From Prorocentrum cordatum (Eukaryota > Sar > Dinophyceae > Prorocentrales > Prorocentraceae): DNA of 64,000 nt. The DNA lies in assembly GCA_963575745.1 (NCBI GenBank), contig CAUYUJ010016687.1, forward strand, positions 101,001 through 165,000, read 5' to 3'. Numbering within the stretch: the stretch's first letter is position 1; every line of letters starts with the position of its first letter. The position numbers and the translations under genes were made by a program. Shown here one piece after another: positions 11,215 through 31,850 of the stretch. The notes beneath the pieces are model-generated. The model did not search any database, was not told where the DNA came from, and saw nothing but the letters and a program-made list of their open reading frames with translations.

Positions 11215-11605
11215 TGCCAAGCAATGCCAAGCAATGACACGCAATGCAAAGCAAGGCCAAGCAAACCCAAGCAATACCCTGCACTGCCAAGCACTGCCAA
11301 GCAATGCCAGCCAATGCCAAGCACTGCCAAGCACTGCCAAGCAATGCCAGGCAACGCAAAGCAAGGCAAAACAAAACCACGCAAGGCCAAGCAATGTCAA
11401 GCAGTGCCAAGCACTGCCAAGCAATGCAAAGCAAGGCCAAGGAATGCCAAGCAATACCAAGCACTGCCAAGCAATGCAAAACAATGCAAGGCAATGCCAA
11501 GCAATGCAAAGCGATGTCAAGCAATGCCAAGCAATGCCAAGCAATGCCAAGCAATGCAAAGCAATGCCAAGCAATGCCGAGCAATGCACAGCAAGGCCAA
11601 CCATT
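11215..11605 (+). repeat. 10-bp tandem array, CCAAGCAATG
   Basis: About 38 head-to-tail units of CCAAGCAATG, with substitutions that mostly affect one or two bases per unit. The period stays at 10 bp through almost the whole array. Because 10 is not a multiple of 3, all three frames stay open and give repeated KQCQAMPSNA-like peptides. These are not taken as genes. Confidence 0.9.
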
Positions 11606-11734
11606 GCGCCCATATAATAAGAAAATTGTCCCTAATTGGGATCGCGGTTGGTCCATTTTCTAGGGCCGACCCTTCCCCTCATTGCACGCGTGGTCCGAAA
11701 ATCGCCCCCCCCTGAATATGTTCCCGAACGCTCT

Positions 11735-12660
11735 TTTCGGCCTCTAGACGGCCAAGATGCCCTCCAAACCAGTTTCCACGACAGCCAATATGACATGATG
11801 TGGTTTAAAGCGGCCCAAGACGGCAGAAAACGCTCCCAAGACGGCCCAAGAGGCTCGTAAGACGGCCCAAGAGGGCTCCAAGAGGCCCTCCAGGAGAGCC
11901 CGAGCAGGCAACCAACATTGATTTCCCAACGGTTTTTGATGGATGTTGAAGTTCTCGCCTGTTTCGGCTTCCGAATGCCCGAGACGGTCCAAGAGGCCTC
12001 CAAGATAGCTCCAACACAGCCCACGAGGTTCCCAAGAGGGCACCAAGTCAGCCGAAGAAGACCCCCAAATTGCCAAAGAGACGTCCACGATGACCCCAAG
12101 ACGCCCTAAAACGCTCCAAGAGGGCATCAAGGCGGCGCAGAGAGCCCCAAGTCGGTCGAAGAGGACCCCAAGATTGCCCAAGAGCCTCCCAAGAGGGCCC
12201 CAAGATGGTCCTAGAGCCCAGGACTGCCCAGAGCGGCCTCCAAGACGGCCTAAGAGGCCCCAAGGGATTCCAAGAGGTCTCCGAGGACGCAAATCACCTT
12301 TATGTTCCGATGTTCTGTGTTTAGAAAAGAGGTTGAAGTTCGTACCTGTTGGGGTTCCTGCCCCAAGACGACCATCCCCAAGACAGCCAGAGAGGCCCCC
12401 CCAAAGAGGGCTCCGAGTCGATCCAAGAGGACCCAAGATCGCCCCAGAGCTCCTCAAAAGGGCTCCCAATCTGCCCTGAAGCGCTCCAAGGGACAACCAG
12501 GACTGCCAAGAGAGGCACACCAACACGACCTCCGAAGTCAGACGGGCCAAGAGAAGAGCCCCCCTAAGATGGCCCAAGAGGCCCCAAACGGACCCCCAAG
12601 GGGCCCCTAAGAGGCGCCCAAGACGCCCTCAGAGGCCCCCAGCAGGCTCCCAAGAGGCCT
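11735..12660 (+). repeat. Family C purine-rich repeat block with two conserved islands
   Basis: The block is made of short degenerate units such as CCCAAGAGG and GGCCCCAAGACGG. Two islands of about 75 bp interrupt it, at about 11,915-11,990 and 12,290-12,375. Both contain TTGAAGTTC followed by a CCTGTT(T)CGGCTTCC-like or CCTGTTGGGGTTCC-like string. A third related island lies at 54,665-54,750 in an equivalent setting. The minus strand gives long GLLGASW-type frames, a by-product of the repeat. Confidence 0.7.
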
Positions 12661-12836
12661 TTTCCTCCTTGGTCATGACTTTCCCCCTTTCCTCATCCTC
12701 CTCCTCCTCCTTCTTCTTTACATCCTCCTCCTCCTCCTCCTCCTCCTCCCCCTCCTCCTCCTCCTCCTCCTCCTCCTCCTCCCCTTCCTCCTCCTCCTCC
12801 TCCTCCTCCTCCTCCTCCTCCTTCTTCTTTGCATCC
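12660..12836 (+). repeat. TCC/CTC microsatellite
   Basis: Nearly continuous TCC triplets with a few TTC interruptions. Confidence 0.9.
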
Positions 12837-13020
12837 TCCACAATATCCTCCCCCGTGCTCCGGAAGCCGACCCCCTCGCCCAGGGATGCTCCAGGAGGAC
12901 GGGCTGGAGAGGGGTGTTCCGAGGGGAAGTTCCTCGCCCGTGCGGATTGGAGAAGGGCTGGAGGAGGAGTGGCTCTGCAGCTGCAGCCCCAAGGCTTGCG
13001 CTGTTGCATGTCCATCGCCC
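12836..13020 (-). CDS. Possible exon, low support
   Basis: The minus strand reads MDMQQRKPWGCSCRATPPPA and later SLGEGVGFRSTGEDIVEDAK before entering the microsatellite. The frame has GC-ending codons near its end but no convincing splice sites. It may be chance in a GC-rich stretch. Confidence 0.2.
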
Positions 13021-13022
13021 TG

Positions 13023-13066
<44 letters not shown>

Positions 13067-13340
13067 CGGTGTCGCGTTGAGCCTGGGGGCCAAATGGCTT
13101 CTTATGTTGACGATGATGCTGCTGAGGATGATGTTGATCATGATGTTGATGCTAATGATGATGCTTATGCTGTTGATTATGACGGTGATGATGATGCTGA
13201 TGATGACGATGACGATGATGGTGCTGATGATGATACCGATGATGACAATGATGATGATGCTGATGCTGATGCTGACGATGATGATGCTGATGCTGATGCT
13301 GATTGCGATGATGGCGACGGTGTCGAGGGAGTAGTCGTTA
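13021..13340 (+). repeat. GA run followed by GAT/GAC/GCT-rich sequence
   Basis: A GA dinucleotide run at 13,021-13,068 is followed by imperfect GATGATGCTGATG repeats from 13,107 to about 13,320. No gene is supported from 13,340 to 13,700. Confidence 0.75.
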
Positions 13341-13699
13341 CGATGATACGGATGGTGATGAGGACGCGGACGAAGATTACACAATGATAACGGTGCCGGG
13401 CTACGGTGATGATGGCAACAAGGAGCATGATGGGGCGTTCATGCGTAATATCACTGAGGACGACGACTAACATGATTGGATGATAACGAGTAGGGCAGCA
13501 TACGATGATGATTACGATGGTGGTGGTGGTGGTAGTGGCTATACCGACTGGCGATGGCGACGGCGATTGATATACTGACGGATGGTGATGCGATGCAGTA
13601 TGCCTCTTCAGAAACAGTCAGCAAACCGCCAAAGACTTTTGTAGAAGTGTCCGATAGAGCACTTGCATGAAGGAGAGCCCAATACATGTAAGTGAAACA

Positions 13700-14330
13700 C
13701 GGTCCTCTGTCCTCCCCCTCCTCCTCCTCCTCATGTTCCTCCTCGCTCCTCCTCATTGTCATCCAACCAAAACCTTCCTCCCCCCCCTCCCCTCCCCCCC
13801 CTCGCCGTTCCCCGCCTTCCCCCCTCCTCCTCCTCCTCTTCCTCCTCCTCCTCTTCTTCTACGTGCCGTCGTCCGTCGTCCCCTCCCTTCCCTGTCCCCG
13901 TCCCCACCTCCCTCCTCCCTCCTCGTCGTCGTCCTCCTCCTCTTCGTCTCCATGCCGTTTTCTTCTCTTTCTCCTGCTTCTCCGTGGCCACCTCCTCCTG
14001 CCCGCCGCCCTCGTCCTCTCAGACCGCCCAAGGTCCGCAGAATCTCCTCCCTCTCGGCTTCCTCCTATCCTCCTCCTCCTTCTCCTCCTCTTCTCCTCCT
14101 CCTCCTCCTTCTCCTCCGCCTCCTCTTCTCCTGCTGCTCCTGCGCCTTCCTCCTCCTGCTCCTCCTTCTCCTTCTCCTGCCCCCTCCTCCTCCTCCTCCA
14201 CCTCCTCCTCCCCCTCCTCCTCCTCCACCTCCTCCTCCTCCTACTCCTCCTCCTGCTCTTCCTCCTCCTCCTCCTCTCCTCCTCCTTCTGCCTCCTCGTG
14301 GAGGCCCCCTTCTGGAGGCCACGCCGCGAG
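13700..14330 (+). repeat. Long pyrimidine-rich TCC/CTC tract
   Basis: About 600 bp of TCC/CTC triplets with C runs and scattered interruptions. Polyserine, polyproline and polyleucine frames are artefacts of the tract. Confidence 0.85.
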
Positions 14331-14399
14331 GTCACAACACCATGGTTTGGGCTCCCGGAAGCAGGCCAGAGAAAAGGAAGAGGGAAGAGGAGAAGGAGG

Positions 14400-14478
14400 G
14401 AGGAGAAAGAGGGAGAAGGATGAGGAAGAAGAGGAGGGAGGAGGAGGAGGAGGAGGAGGAGGAGGAGGAGGAGGAGGA
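14400..14478 (+). repeat. AGG microsatellite, left flank of family A copy 2
   Basis: AGG/GAG triplets run up to ...GGAGGACCAGAGTAAACCCAAG, the inverted family A end. Read on the minus strand this is TCC, the same polarity as in copy 1. Confidence 0.85.
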
Positions 14479-15250
14479 CCAGAGTAAACCCAAGAGTCAT
14501 AAACGATGTTGGAATAAACCCTCCCTTTAAACTCCCTCTTCATAGGCCCCTACAACGGTTCATTTCCATTGAGGGAGCTGCCTCATTGGAAGACAACCGT
14601 TTGAAGACCCTGAATCATGCCAAAACCTTGTTCTCGGGATTCCAACGCTACGGATCAACCTGACCGTTCCGTTTTGACGATCCTGAACGGTGCCGGAACG
14701 CCATTCCTGGGACTTCAACACCGCGAAACAACGTAACTGTTGCACCCGCATGCTCCTGAACCCTTCCAAACCGCAATTTCTGGTACGTGGATCATGAGCT
14801 TCTTGCAGATTGTATAAACGACTGTGCGTGGCGACAAAAGGATAACCACAATTTGAAAAAGAACCGCCCTCAATCCGTGAAGCTCTGGCATATGTTTAAA
14901 AATAATGTGCGCGGCGCTAAAGCAAGAACCACATTTTGAAAACGACTCGCCCTCAATCCGTGAAACCCTTGTATTTTTCAAACGAATGTGCGCGGCGATA
15001 AAGCGATAACCATATTTTGATAACGACTCGCCCTCAATCCGCGAAGCTCTTGCATTTTTTGCAAACGAATGTGCCAGGCGCTCAGGCGAGAGCCACAGTT
15101 TGAAAACGGCCCGCCCTCCATCTGTGAAGCTGTTGCCAATTTTAAGCTTCAGATGGGTAACTGGTGAGTAAGTCTCAGGCGAAACGCTCAGCCCGCCCTA
15201 AAAGCTGGCCTCGGGGTGCGACAAGGATATGTTAATTATAAGGAAAAGGG
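14479..15250 (-). repeat. Family A interspersed repeat, copy 2 (complete, inverted)
   Basis: Begins (plus strand) CAGAGTAAACCCAAGAGTC, the reverse of the right end of copy 1. Four units of about 83 bp follow (14,780-15,130), each with a variant of TGTGCGCGGCGCTAAAGC. It ends with GGGTGCGACAAGG then TTAATTATAAGGAAAAGG, the reverse of the left end. AGG microsatellite touches both ends. The unique arms match copy 1 along their length with scattered substitutions. Confidence 0.8.
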
Positions 15251-15720
15251 ATGGATGAGGAGGAGGAGGAGGATGAGGAGGAGGATGATGATGAGGAGGA
15301 GGAGGGAGGCGGGAGAAGGAAGAGGAGGTGGGACGAGGACGACCATGGAGGAGGAGGAGGAGGAGGAGGAGGAGGAGGAGGAGGAGGAGGAGGCCAAGAA
15401 GGGACGAGGACGAGGATGGATGAAGACGGGGCGGAGGATGACGGAAGAGGAGGATGCGCAGTCATGAAGAGGAACATATTCAGGAGGAGTGGGATGATAT
15501 GGAGGGGTAGGATGACTGAGAAGGATGAGAAAGACGACGAGGAGTAGGCTGAGGACACATGCATGGACGAAGAGGAGGAATATGCATGCAGGACGAAGAC
15601 GAGGACGAAGAGGGGAGAACACATGATGAAGAAGAGGAATATGCATGGATGGACTCGGGGACGGCGAGGATGAGGTGGAGGAGGACGAGGAAGGGGAGGG
15701 ATGATCGCGAGGAAGAACCT
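15251..15720 (+). repeat. AGG/GAG-rich microsatellite and purine-rich tract
   Basis: AGG triplets directly after family A copy 2 pass into GA-rich sequence with GAGGACGAG-like pieces. The tract ends just before the stop codon of the minus-strand gene at 15,724. Confidence 0.8.
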
Positions 15721-15723
15721 CTC

Positions 15724-25736
<10,013 letters not shown>

Positions 25737-25757
25737 CCGTAGCCATGTGGGCTCAAA
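25737..25757 (+). other. Spliced-leader relic at the 5' end of the LINE
   Basis: The plus strand reads CCGTAGCCATGTGGGCTCAA. The dinoflagellate spliced leader, from established knowledge, is CCGTAGCCATTTTGGCTCAAG; only the TTT block differs (GTG). Such relics mark cDNA that was trans-spliced and copied back into the genome. Downstream on the same strand, about 160 bp on, begins the LINE's zinc-finger ORF. Confidence 0.75.
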
Positions 25758-25915
25758 TTTGAATCCCGCGTCGCAGAGGCTCGAATTTGTGGCTTCCGCG
25801 GCCGTGCGACAACCCATCAAGGGGGCGCCCAGACGCTTTCTTCGGGAAGGTCACACGTCAGTGTCCAATTTCGCGGTAGATCTCTATTTTTCAAATCAGT
25901 TTTGGCAGGGCTGGC

Positions 25916-26530
25916 ATGGCCTGGGGCGACGCTGGTGCCAAAGGGCAGGATGGCTCCTGCAGGGATTCGATTGCGTGTGCCATATGCGGCTGCAAGAAAA
26001 ACCACACACCTTCTCAATTCTGCTATCGTTGCAAATCCCGTATTCGTGGCCCTAGTGCTGATGCTCCTCCAGCCCCTCGTGGCTTCTGGAAAGAACCGTG
26101 GGTTCGTGACGGCGGAGGCGGGATACGGAAGCGCAGCGACGGTGACGGCGGTGGTAAGGCTCGAGGCAAAGGTGTCGGAGCTCAGACCAGAGCCAGGTCG
26201 CAGCCGCAGGGAACCATGGACGAACTTCATCGCATCCTTCAAATGTCTCAGAATCGATTCAAAGATGTGCGGCCCAAGGCAACCAGTGACAGTATAACTG
26301 CTGCTTGGGACGCCGCTCAGGAGGAAAGGCTTCAAGCAAAACCCTCAAGCCAGGTTTTGCCCAAGACCGGGCAAGACGATGCCCGTCGAGCTCAGCGGAT
26401 CGCCAAACTCGAAATGGAACGTGCTGTGCTGTCCGAACAAGTAGAAGAGCTCATTCAGCAACGTGATGACCGCGCCATTGTTACTCAGAAGACAAAAGGG
26501 AAACCGCAAATGTGGCAACGCGTGAAATAG
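25916..26530 (+). CDS. LINE N-terminal ORF with zinc-binding motif
   Basis: 204 codons from ATG. Residues 20-40 read ACAICGCKKNHTPSQFCYRC, a C-x2-C...C-x2-C motif like the 'CxxCG..N......CxxC' found at the start of dinoflagellate LINE proteins. A basic, glycine-rich stretch follows, then a probable coiled coil (KLEMERAVLSEQVEELIQQR). The frame stops at 26,530, but a neighbouring frame continues sensibly (REIANRVEAIPKAPTADLLN, GQLREFKSVLDGIGSHATK), so there is a frameshift near 26,505. The protein probably bound nucleic acid. It is not functional as it stands. Confidence 0.55.
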   Translation: MAWGDAGAKGQDGSCRDSIACAICGCKKNHTPSQFCYRCKSRIRGPSADAPPAPRGFWKEPWVRDGGGGIRKRSDGDGGGKARGKGVGAQTRARSQPQGTMDELHRILQMSQNRFKDVRPKATSDSITAAWDAAQEERLQAKPSSQVLPKTGQDDARRAQRIAKLEMERAVLSEQVEELIQQRDDRAIVTQKTKGKPQMWQRVK

Positions 26531-27143
26531 CAAATCGTGTTGAGGCTATTCCCAAAGCTCCGACTGCAGATCTTCTCAACGGCCAGCTCCGTGAATTTAA
26601 GAGTGTCTTGGACGGCATCGGCAGTCATGCTACGAAATGATTTACACAGCAAAACCGGAATCTTCCTGGACATGTTGAAGTCAACTGTCCCTGAATATCA
26701 GCAGCGGCGACCTCCAACCACTCAACCACCTGCTCCTAGAGGTCGATCCGAGGGGTGGGGCAGAGGCACCCAGGCTGGCAGCGCAGCGGGATCATCCGAC
26801 GGCACTGAGGTACCAACTGGAGGATGCGTTGAGGTGGATGGTGCAGATCTTGCCGACGCGTGCGATTCCATCCCAGAGGTCAATGAGGCCATTCAGGAGG
26901 TCCATTACAATCGGACCCAGGCAATAATACCACCCCTCAAAAACATGAGACCCTCCGTCGGCCAAAACACAAGACATCCAAAGGGGGGCACCCTCCCCAA
27001 TCTGCGCAAAAACGTCCAACAGACACGAAGAACACGAGGGTGCCCTCCCCGAGCCGACCTCGACATTATACCTCGGTCGGGCGGTGCCAGCTGGAGGATG
27101 CATGGAGGTGGATCGGCAGATCTCGCCGATGTGTGCGATTCCA

Positions 27144-28489
27144 GCTCGGTCTTCCCCCCCCCGGAAAGGCCTCCTGCTACCTGCGCAGGCCTGAGTGCGC
27201 CCACTGGGTGGCGCTAGTGCCCTTTCAGCCTCCCGAGCGGCATCCTGGCGCTCGCCACTTGCGCTTGCCCACGCGGTTGGCGCGAGGCAAGAGCGCAGCG
27301 CTGCCGCGCTACTGCGCCGGCGCGCAGCTGGACGCCAATGAGCGCCGCGGAAAAAATGCGAATCGCTACTGGGTTTGCCAGCTCAGCCGAAACAAGCAAG
27401 ACGGAGAAACACGCGGGCTCGGGGCAAACCAGGCACCGCCGACAGAGCGAGGGAAGAGGTCTTCGATGTCTTTTTTAATGCGCATGGGCAAGAGGAGCGC
27501 CGCGTCGCGTCGGCGGCCCCGAGGCCGTCAGACTCTGGAGCTGGAGGCGCTACGCTGGCACTCGTGAGGAGAAGGGCTCGGTTCCGCATTCGCGGTCGCG
27601 ATGCCCTTGGCCTCTGGAGCTGAGGGCGCCCTTGCCCTTGCCGATGATGTACGTGTCGCACTGTTCGTAGGCGTCGTGGGTCTTGCTCTTGCCCGCGCCC
27701 TTGTTTGTCTCGGCGTTCGTCGGGGCCCGCGCCTTCAAGAGGCGAGCCGCGTTGACGGGCCAATCGTGCTCGGTGGGCTCGCGCGCGCAGGGAGTCGGCC
27801 ATGCGCGCAGAGATCGCGACCTTCTTAGCCTTGTCGACCTGCACCTCCATCATGAACCATGAGCCTCGAAGGTGGCTCGAACTCCGCCTCCTGGCAATTT
27901 TTCATCAGCTCCACCACCCGCTGGGACTTGGAGCCGTTTCTGGCGGCCCCCTTGCGGGGCCGAGGTTTCTCCGGGATCGCTGCGTCCGCGTCGGCGAAGT
28001 CGAACTGGCGCATCTCGACCTTGCATCGAAATGGCCGTTGATGCCGACGATGGCGGTGTCCTGCGCGATGCGGGCGCGACGCCGCCGCGCCCTCTGCTGC
28101 CGCGTGGCCCCCATCCCGCGCTAGGGCAGCGCCTCCGCGCCCTCTCCGAGTAGGCCATGCTCCGCGACGTTCCGGAGCGCCGTCGCCCCGCCGTCGATCT
28201 CGATCGGCCTGTCGCGGACCGCAGCCTCGACCTTCGCTCGCAGGACGGGCTTGGCGAGCTCGCCCCGTGCCTGGATCTCGTGATTCACATCCTTGTCCTC
28301 GACCTGCAGGTTGCCGCCGCCAGCCTGGGCCGCTCGCCAGAGGGCCGCTGCCGTGACCCGCCGCCTGGCAAGAGCCGCCAGCGCGCGCGGCGGCGCTGAG
28401 GAGAGCCTCCGCCATCGCTTCGGCCATGACCATAGCCAGCTCGAACCAAGGGCTAGGCGAGCAGGCTACTTGAGCCAAAAGCTACGGAC
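27144..28489 (-). pseudogene. Processed retrogene inserted in the LINE, now broken
   Basis: About 1.35 kb on the minus strand, beginning with a spliced-leader relic and bounded by a 12-bp target-site duplication. No introns are evident. Protein-like pieces occur in changing frames: MVMAEAMAEALLSAAARAG; LWRAAQAGGGNLQVEDKDVN, IEIDGGATALRNVAEHGLLG with a stop at 28,121; RQFDFADADAAIPEKPRPRK and RVVELMKNCQEAEFEPP; and APTNAETNKGAGKSKTHDAY, EQCDTYIIGKGKGALSS. At least two frameshifts and a stop separate them. No poly(A) remains at the 3' (left) end. The parent gene is not in this window and I do not recognise the family. Confidence 0.65.
28469..28487 (-). other. Spliced-leader relic at the 5' end of the retrogene
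   Basis: On the minus strand the sequence is CCGTAGCTTTTGGCTCAAG, the dinoflagellate spliced leader lacking two bases (CA). It lies two bases from the target-site duplication and directly upstream of a minus-strand protein-like frame. Confidence 0.8.
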
Positions 28490-28501
28490 TGTGCGATTCC
28501 A

Positions 28502-30740
28502 TCCCAGGGGTTAGCGAAGGCATTTGGAGGTTTACTCTGGAGGTTATTGGGGCCGCTGCAGAGGTATTGTGGCTTCGTTGTCCAGGGCCATCGGAGAGAG
28601 TCTTCAAATATGTATCTACAGGGCAGCAGGAGTGGGGGAACTCCTTGCACGGGGCCTCCTCGCCAAACTCGTATCAATCTAAGGATCAAGCCAGTTATTG
28701 CACTTTTGATGGGCGAGTCACATCCTGCACCTGCGAGGATATATGCTTCGGATGAATGAATTCCGAACTTGGTGGGTGGATATTCGCTCTCGTTGACAAG
28801 TTTGACAACTTGGACTTCCAGCGAATCGACATTCGCACTGTGATGGGCCGCGGGGTTTGTCTCAATTTCGGGGGCCATGTCCAGCGTCGGCGACGTTGTC
28901 CGGAGCTGCGTCCTTGAGTCATTCGGTGACACCCACGACTTCGATTGCTTTGACAGATGAATGAGCCTCGCAGCCGCGCGAACTGGATAATGGGGGGCAG
29001 CGCTGGCAGGTAGGGTCCCCGTTGAAAGGAGCTGAATGCACCACTTGCTAGGTGCGGCGCCAGCAGAGGACCTGACTTCGTTTTCGAAGACTTCGCTATT
29101 CGAGGTCGGTGCTAGCAGGTCGGGACCTCTGGTGGGTGGGCGCCAACTGAGCGGCCAATCAGATACGCTGTCGCCGCTGGACTCAGCGCCAGATCCGTCT
29201 TCGCTGCCGTCATGGGGTCGGCACTAGCAAGTCGGGACCTCTGGTAGAGATGGGGCTCGGGCGGACTTTCAGGGTTGCGAGTTTGCCGGCAAGGCGCCCA
29301 GTCTCACAGGGCCTGTCAAGTCCACGAAGGCTGGCGTCGCCTTGGTGCAAGAACATCGATTGGGCAGTGCGCCATATCGCCATCAGATAACTAGGCTTGA
29401 GGGGTGGAGACGGAGCAGTACGCGCGCGTGTGGGGGTATCAATATCCAGAACAACTTCGGACATACCCTCGGCAGGCACGTCCGCGACCGCTCGCAAGCA
29501 TCTCAATGCGAACCCCGCCAGGTGAATCGGGACAGGTATTCGCTGGGAGAAATTCTCGTTGAATCTTCTCGAGGGTCTACCGTGGAGGCCTCCGTCTGCT
29601 ACTCAGTAGATCTGAAAGATGTCGAAGGATTGCCACAGTTGAGCAATAAGTTGGATGCATTCGATTTGGAGCGATTGAACTCGCATCATCTCATTTTCAG
29701 CATCGGGGGAGATTTAGTTGTGAATCCCAGTCAACTTCGTCAGCATCTGCCTGCTCTGCTACCCTGCGTCATCTGGGCGACCGGAGCGCCTGCTCTGGTG
29801 GCGGCTGACCCTTCGTCGTTACCGGTTTCTTCTATCTCAGAATTTGTTACGGGCGAGGTGGGTGGTGATCTTCGCGCGCCATGCAGCCCTCGTCGTCCCG
29901 TGGAGTTATCCCCGAGTAGGGTCATCAAGGACATGACTGCCAAGGTGCCGCGAGCTTGCTGGCGTGTCCCAACTGAACGTGGGGTAGGGCCCCGACCGCC
30001 CCTGCCGGCCCGCGAGACCCAGAAGGGCCCAGAGGGCAACGCTTTCATGGCAACTGTCGCTCAGAAGGGCTCAGGCATAAAGCTGTCCAGCGAGGTTTGC
30101 AGCCGGGGGATTTCCAGGGCTCGGCGCTCAGCTCGCTGCTGGCCACCAAACAACGTGAGAACGCGTTCCCTGGTAGGCCTGTCCGCTGGGTTTGTGCAGG
30201 CTCGAGGAGGTCGGGGCCCTCGTCGCCAAGGGCTCCAGGGGCAAGTATTGCTTGGGGCTCCTCTCTCAACGGCGTGATCCTCCTCGTCGAGGGGGGTCTT
30301 TTCGGCGTCGCTGGTGCGCAGGAAACAAAGTTCGGCACCCCTTCCACGCTGCATTTCCGAAGAAGTATTGGGGCGCCTCGGAGGCTCAGAAAGCCGCGGC
30401 TTTCCTGGTCAAAACTATTGAGCCCATTTCTTTCTGGACTCGTCTGGGGCGTCCTGGGGGCAAATCCACGGTCGCGCAGTCATGGGGATATTCGTGCAAT
30501 GAAGCTGTAAGTTCGCATATGAAGCAGGCGGTCTCCTAACTTCGGCTGGATGAGCCTATTAATCGGGAAGTTGTTGTGCATTGCAATCCTTTTCTCAAGC
30601 TCCTTGACTCGTCGTCTGGATCAGGCGCGGCATCCGTGGCGAGCTGCTTGGCAAGCTCGCGACGGCCGTCGGATGCAGGTGGCGCCTGTCGTTCCAGATT
30701 CGCGGGGGTCTGTCCCAGAACTATGGCGCTGTGAAGAGTG
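28502..30740 (+). other. Degraded LINE interior
   Basis: Protein-like fragments appear in several frames, such as NSELGGWIFALVDKFDNLDF, SVDLKDVEGLPQLSNKLDAF then DLERLNSHHLIFSIGGDLVV, and KVRHPFHAAFPKKYWGASEA with QKAAAFLVKTIEPISFWTRL. An endonuclease domain is expected here, but its catalytic motifs were not found. The open frames at 29,342-30,277 and 30,192-30,539 are part of this debris. Confidence 0.4.
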
Positions 30741-31289
30741 GAGGCGCATCAGTACCACGCTAGAAGATGTTACTTGCAAGCCCGATGGGTTCCACCCAGA
30801 ATACTTCAGTGTCCTTTCGGACCATCATCATGGCATTGCGTCCCAGCTGTCCGAGGCCGCATGCCCACGGGTCGCTGCAATGGGTTCGCGAGGCTCTGTT
30901 GCGAGACCCGCAGTGCCTCTTGCAGAACCGGGGGGGCTGCCTCCAAAGCGGGGCCCGAGTTGTCCATGGGGCAAGGGCGGGGTGCACTTGATATGATCTG
31001 GGGTCAGAGTGTGTCGGCCGACTGCGCCGCGGGGCCCCAGATGAATCGCGCGCCACCCCCCCGTGGGACCTCCTGCGGCCTTGCGGGCGCGCCGGCCGCT
31101 GACCACCCCTGGGCCGCAATGTTTTGCGAGGTTCCCCTCCCGACCCTGCTCTGCACCCCCCCCCGCCTACAAGCAGACGCGCTTCCTCCTCGTGGACTGG
31201 GCCGTGCCCCTTTGTGGCTCTCCAGGAGAGAAGCAGCGCGCAATATATCGGCGCGCGGGGCCACGTCGTTCTTCCTCCCCACCATCGTC

Positions 31290-31850
31290 AATCACGGGGA
31301 TATACCTGTTACCAATCAAAGTCTCCATGTCGGCGAGCTGTCCGTTCACTCGTGGCATTGGGATCTGGCGAAGGGTTCAGCACGCGTGATTTCAAACCAC
31401 CTCTCGGTGCCCTTGGCCGAAGAGAAGCTAATTCAAACTGCGAAGCCGACGTTGCCCCCCAGGCGGGGGTGGCTGAGTTGGGCAACCTTGCTGAAGGGAG
31501 CTCGCGGCGCCAGCGAACCCGCGGGCGGCCTTCTCCGCGGAGCGCGCCACATGCAATTCGTTGCCAAGGCAATCAGGAAGAACCGGGATGGTAAGTTCCG
31601 GTTTCGGTTGGCGAAGCTGGCTGGCTTCAAGATCCCCAAAGCTAAACGCGCCCGTCTGTTCAAGTCCGGCATCCTTCCCGCCCCTTCCTTCGGCGTGGAC
31701 GTTCAGAGGGTCGCCCCGAAGGAACTCCTCACTGCGCGTGGGGCTGCTGGGAGGGCTGGAGGTATCAATGAACGCGGGTGTAACCATGATATGTTGCAGG
31801 TGCTTCACCCTAATGAAGATCGGATCGCACTTACTAGCGGGACATTGAAG
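31290..31850 (+). pseudogene. LINE post-RT domain
   Basis: The open frame contains RHMQFVAKAIRKNRDGKFRF then RLAKLAGFKIPKAKRARLFK and SGILPAPSFGVDVQRVAPKE, LLTARGAAGRAGG. This follows the block after the RT in dinoflagellate LINE proteins: '...R+R+l..l......+.+l...G+.PA..YG..v.G+sp..l..lR'. The frame stays open to a stop at 32,147. The N-terminal half (30,738-31,290) has no clear motif. Confidence 0.6.

Larger units (their letters stand above)
27132..28501. repeat. 12-bp target-site duplication around the retrogene
   Basis: TGTGCGATTCCA is found at 27,132-27,143 and again at 28,490-28,501. Removing 27,144-28,501 gives a continuous LINE sequence that matches a duplicated stretch at 26,862-26,905 (CGTGCGATTCCATCCCAGAGG). 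Confidence 0.8.

Noticed and set aside
11215-11605. Long open frames with KQCQAMPSNA or CLALLGIAWH repeats
   Set aside because: They are produced by the 10-bp array; all frames stay open and no normal protein composition is present.
11744-12577. 277-codon minus-strand frame with GLLGASW repeats
   Set aside because: It follows the degenerate family C repeat and has no non-repeat protein segment.
13667-14530. Polyserine, polyleucine and polyproline frames up to 287 codons
   Set aside because: These are translations of TCC/CTC microsatellite in different frames.
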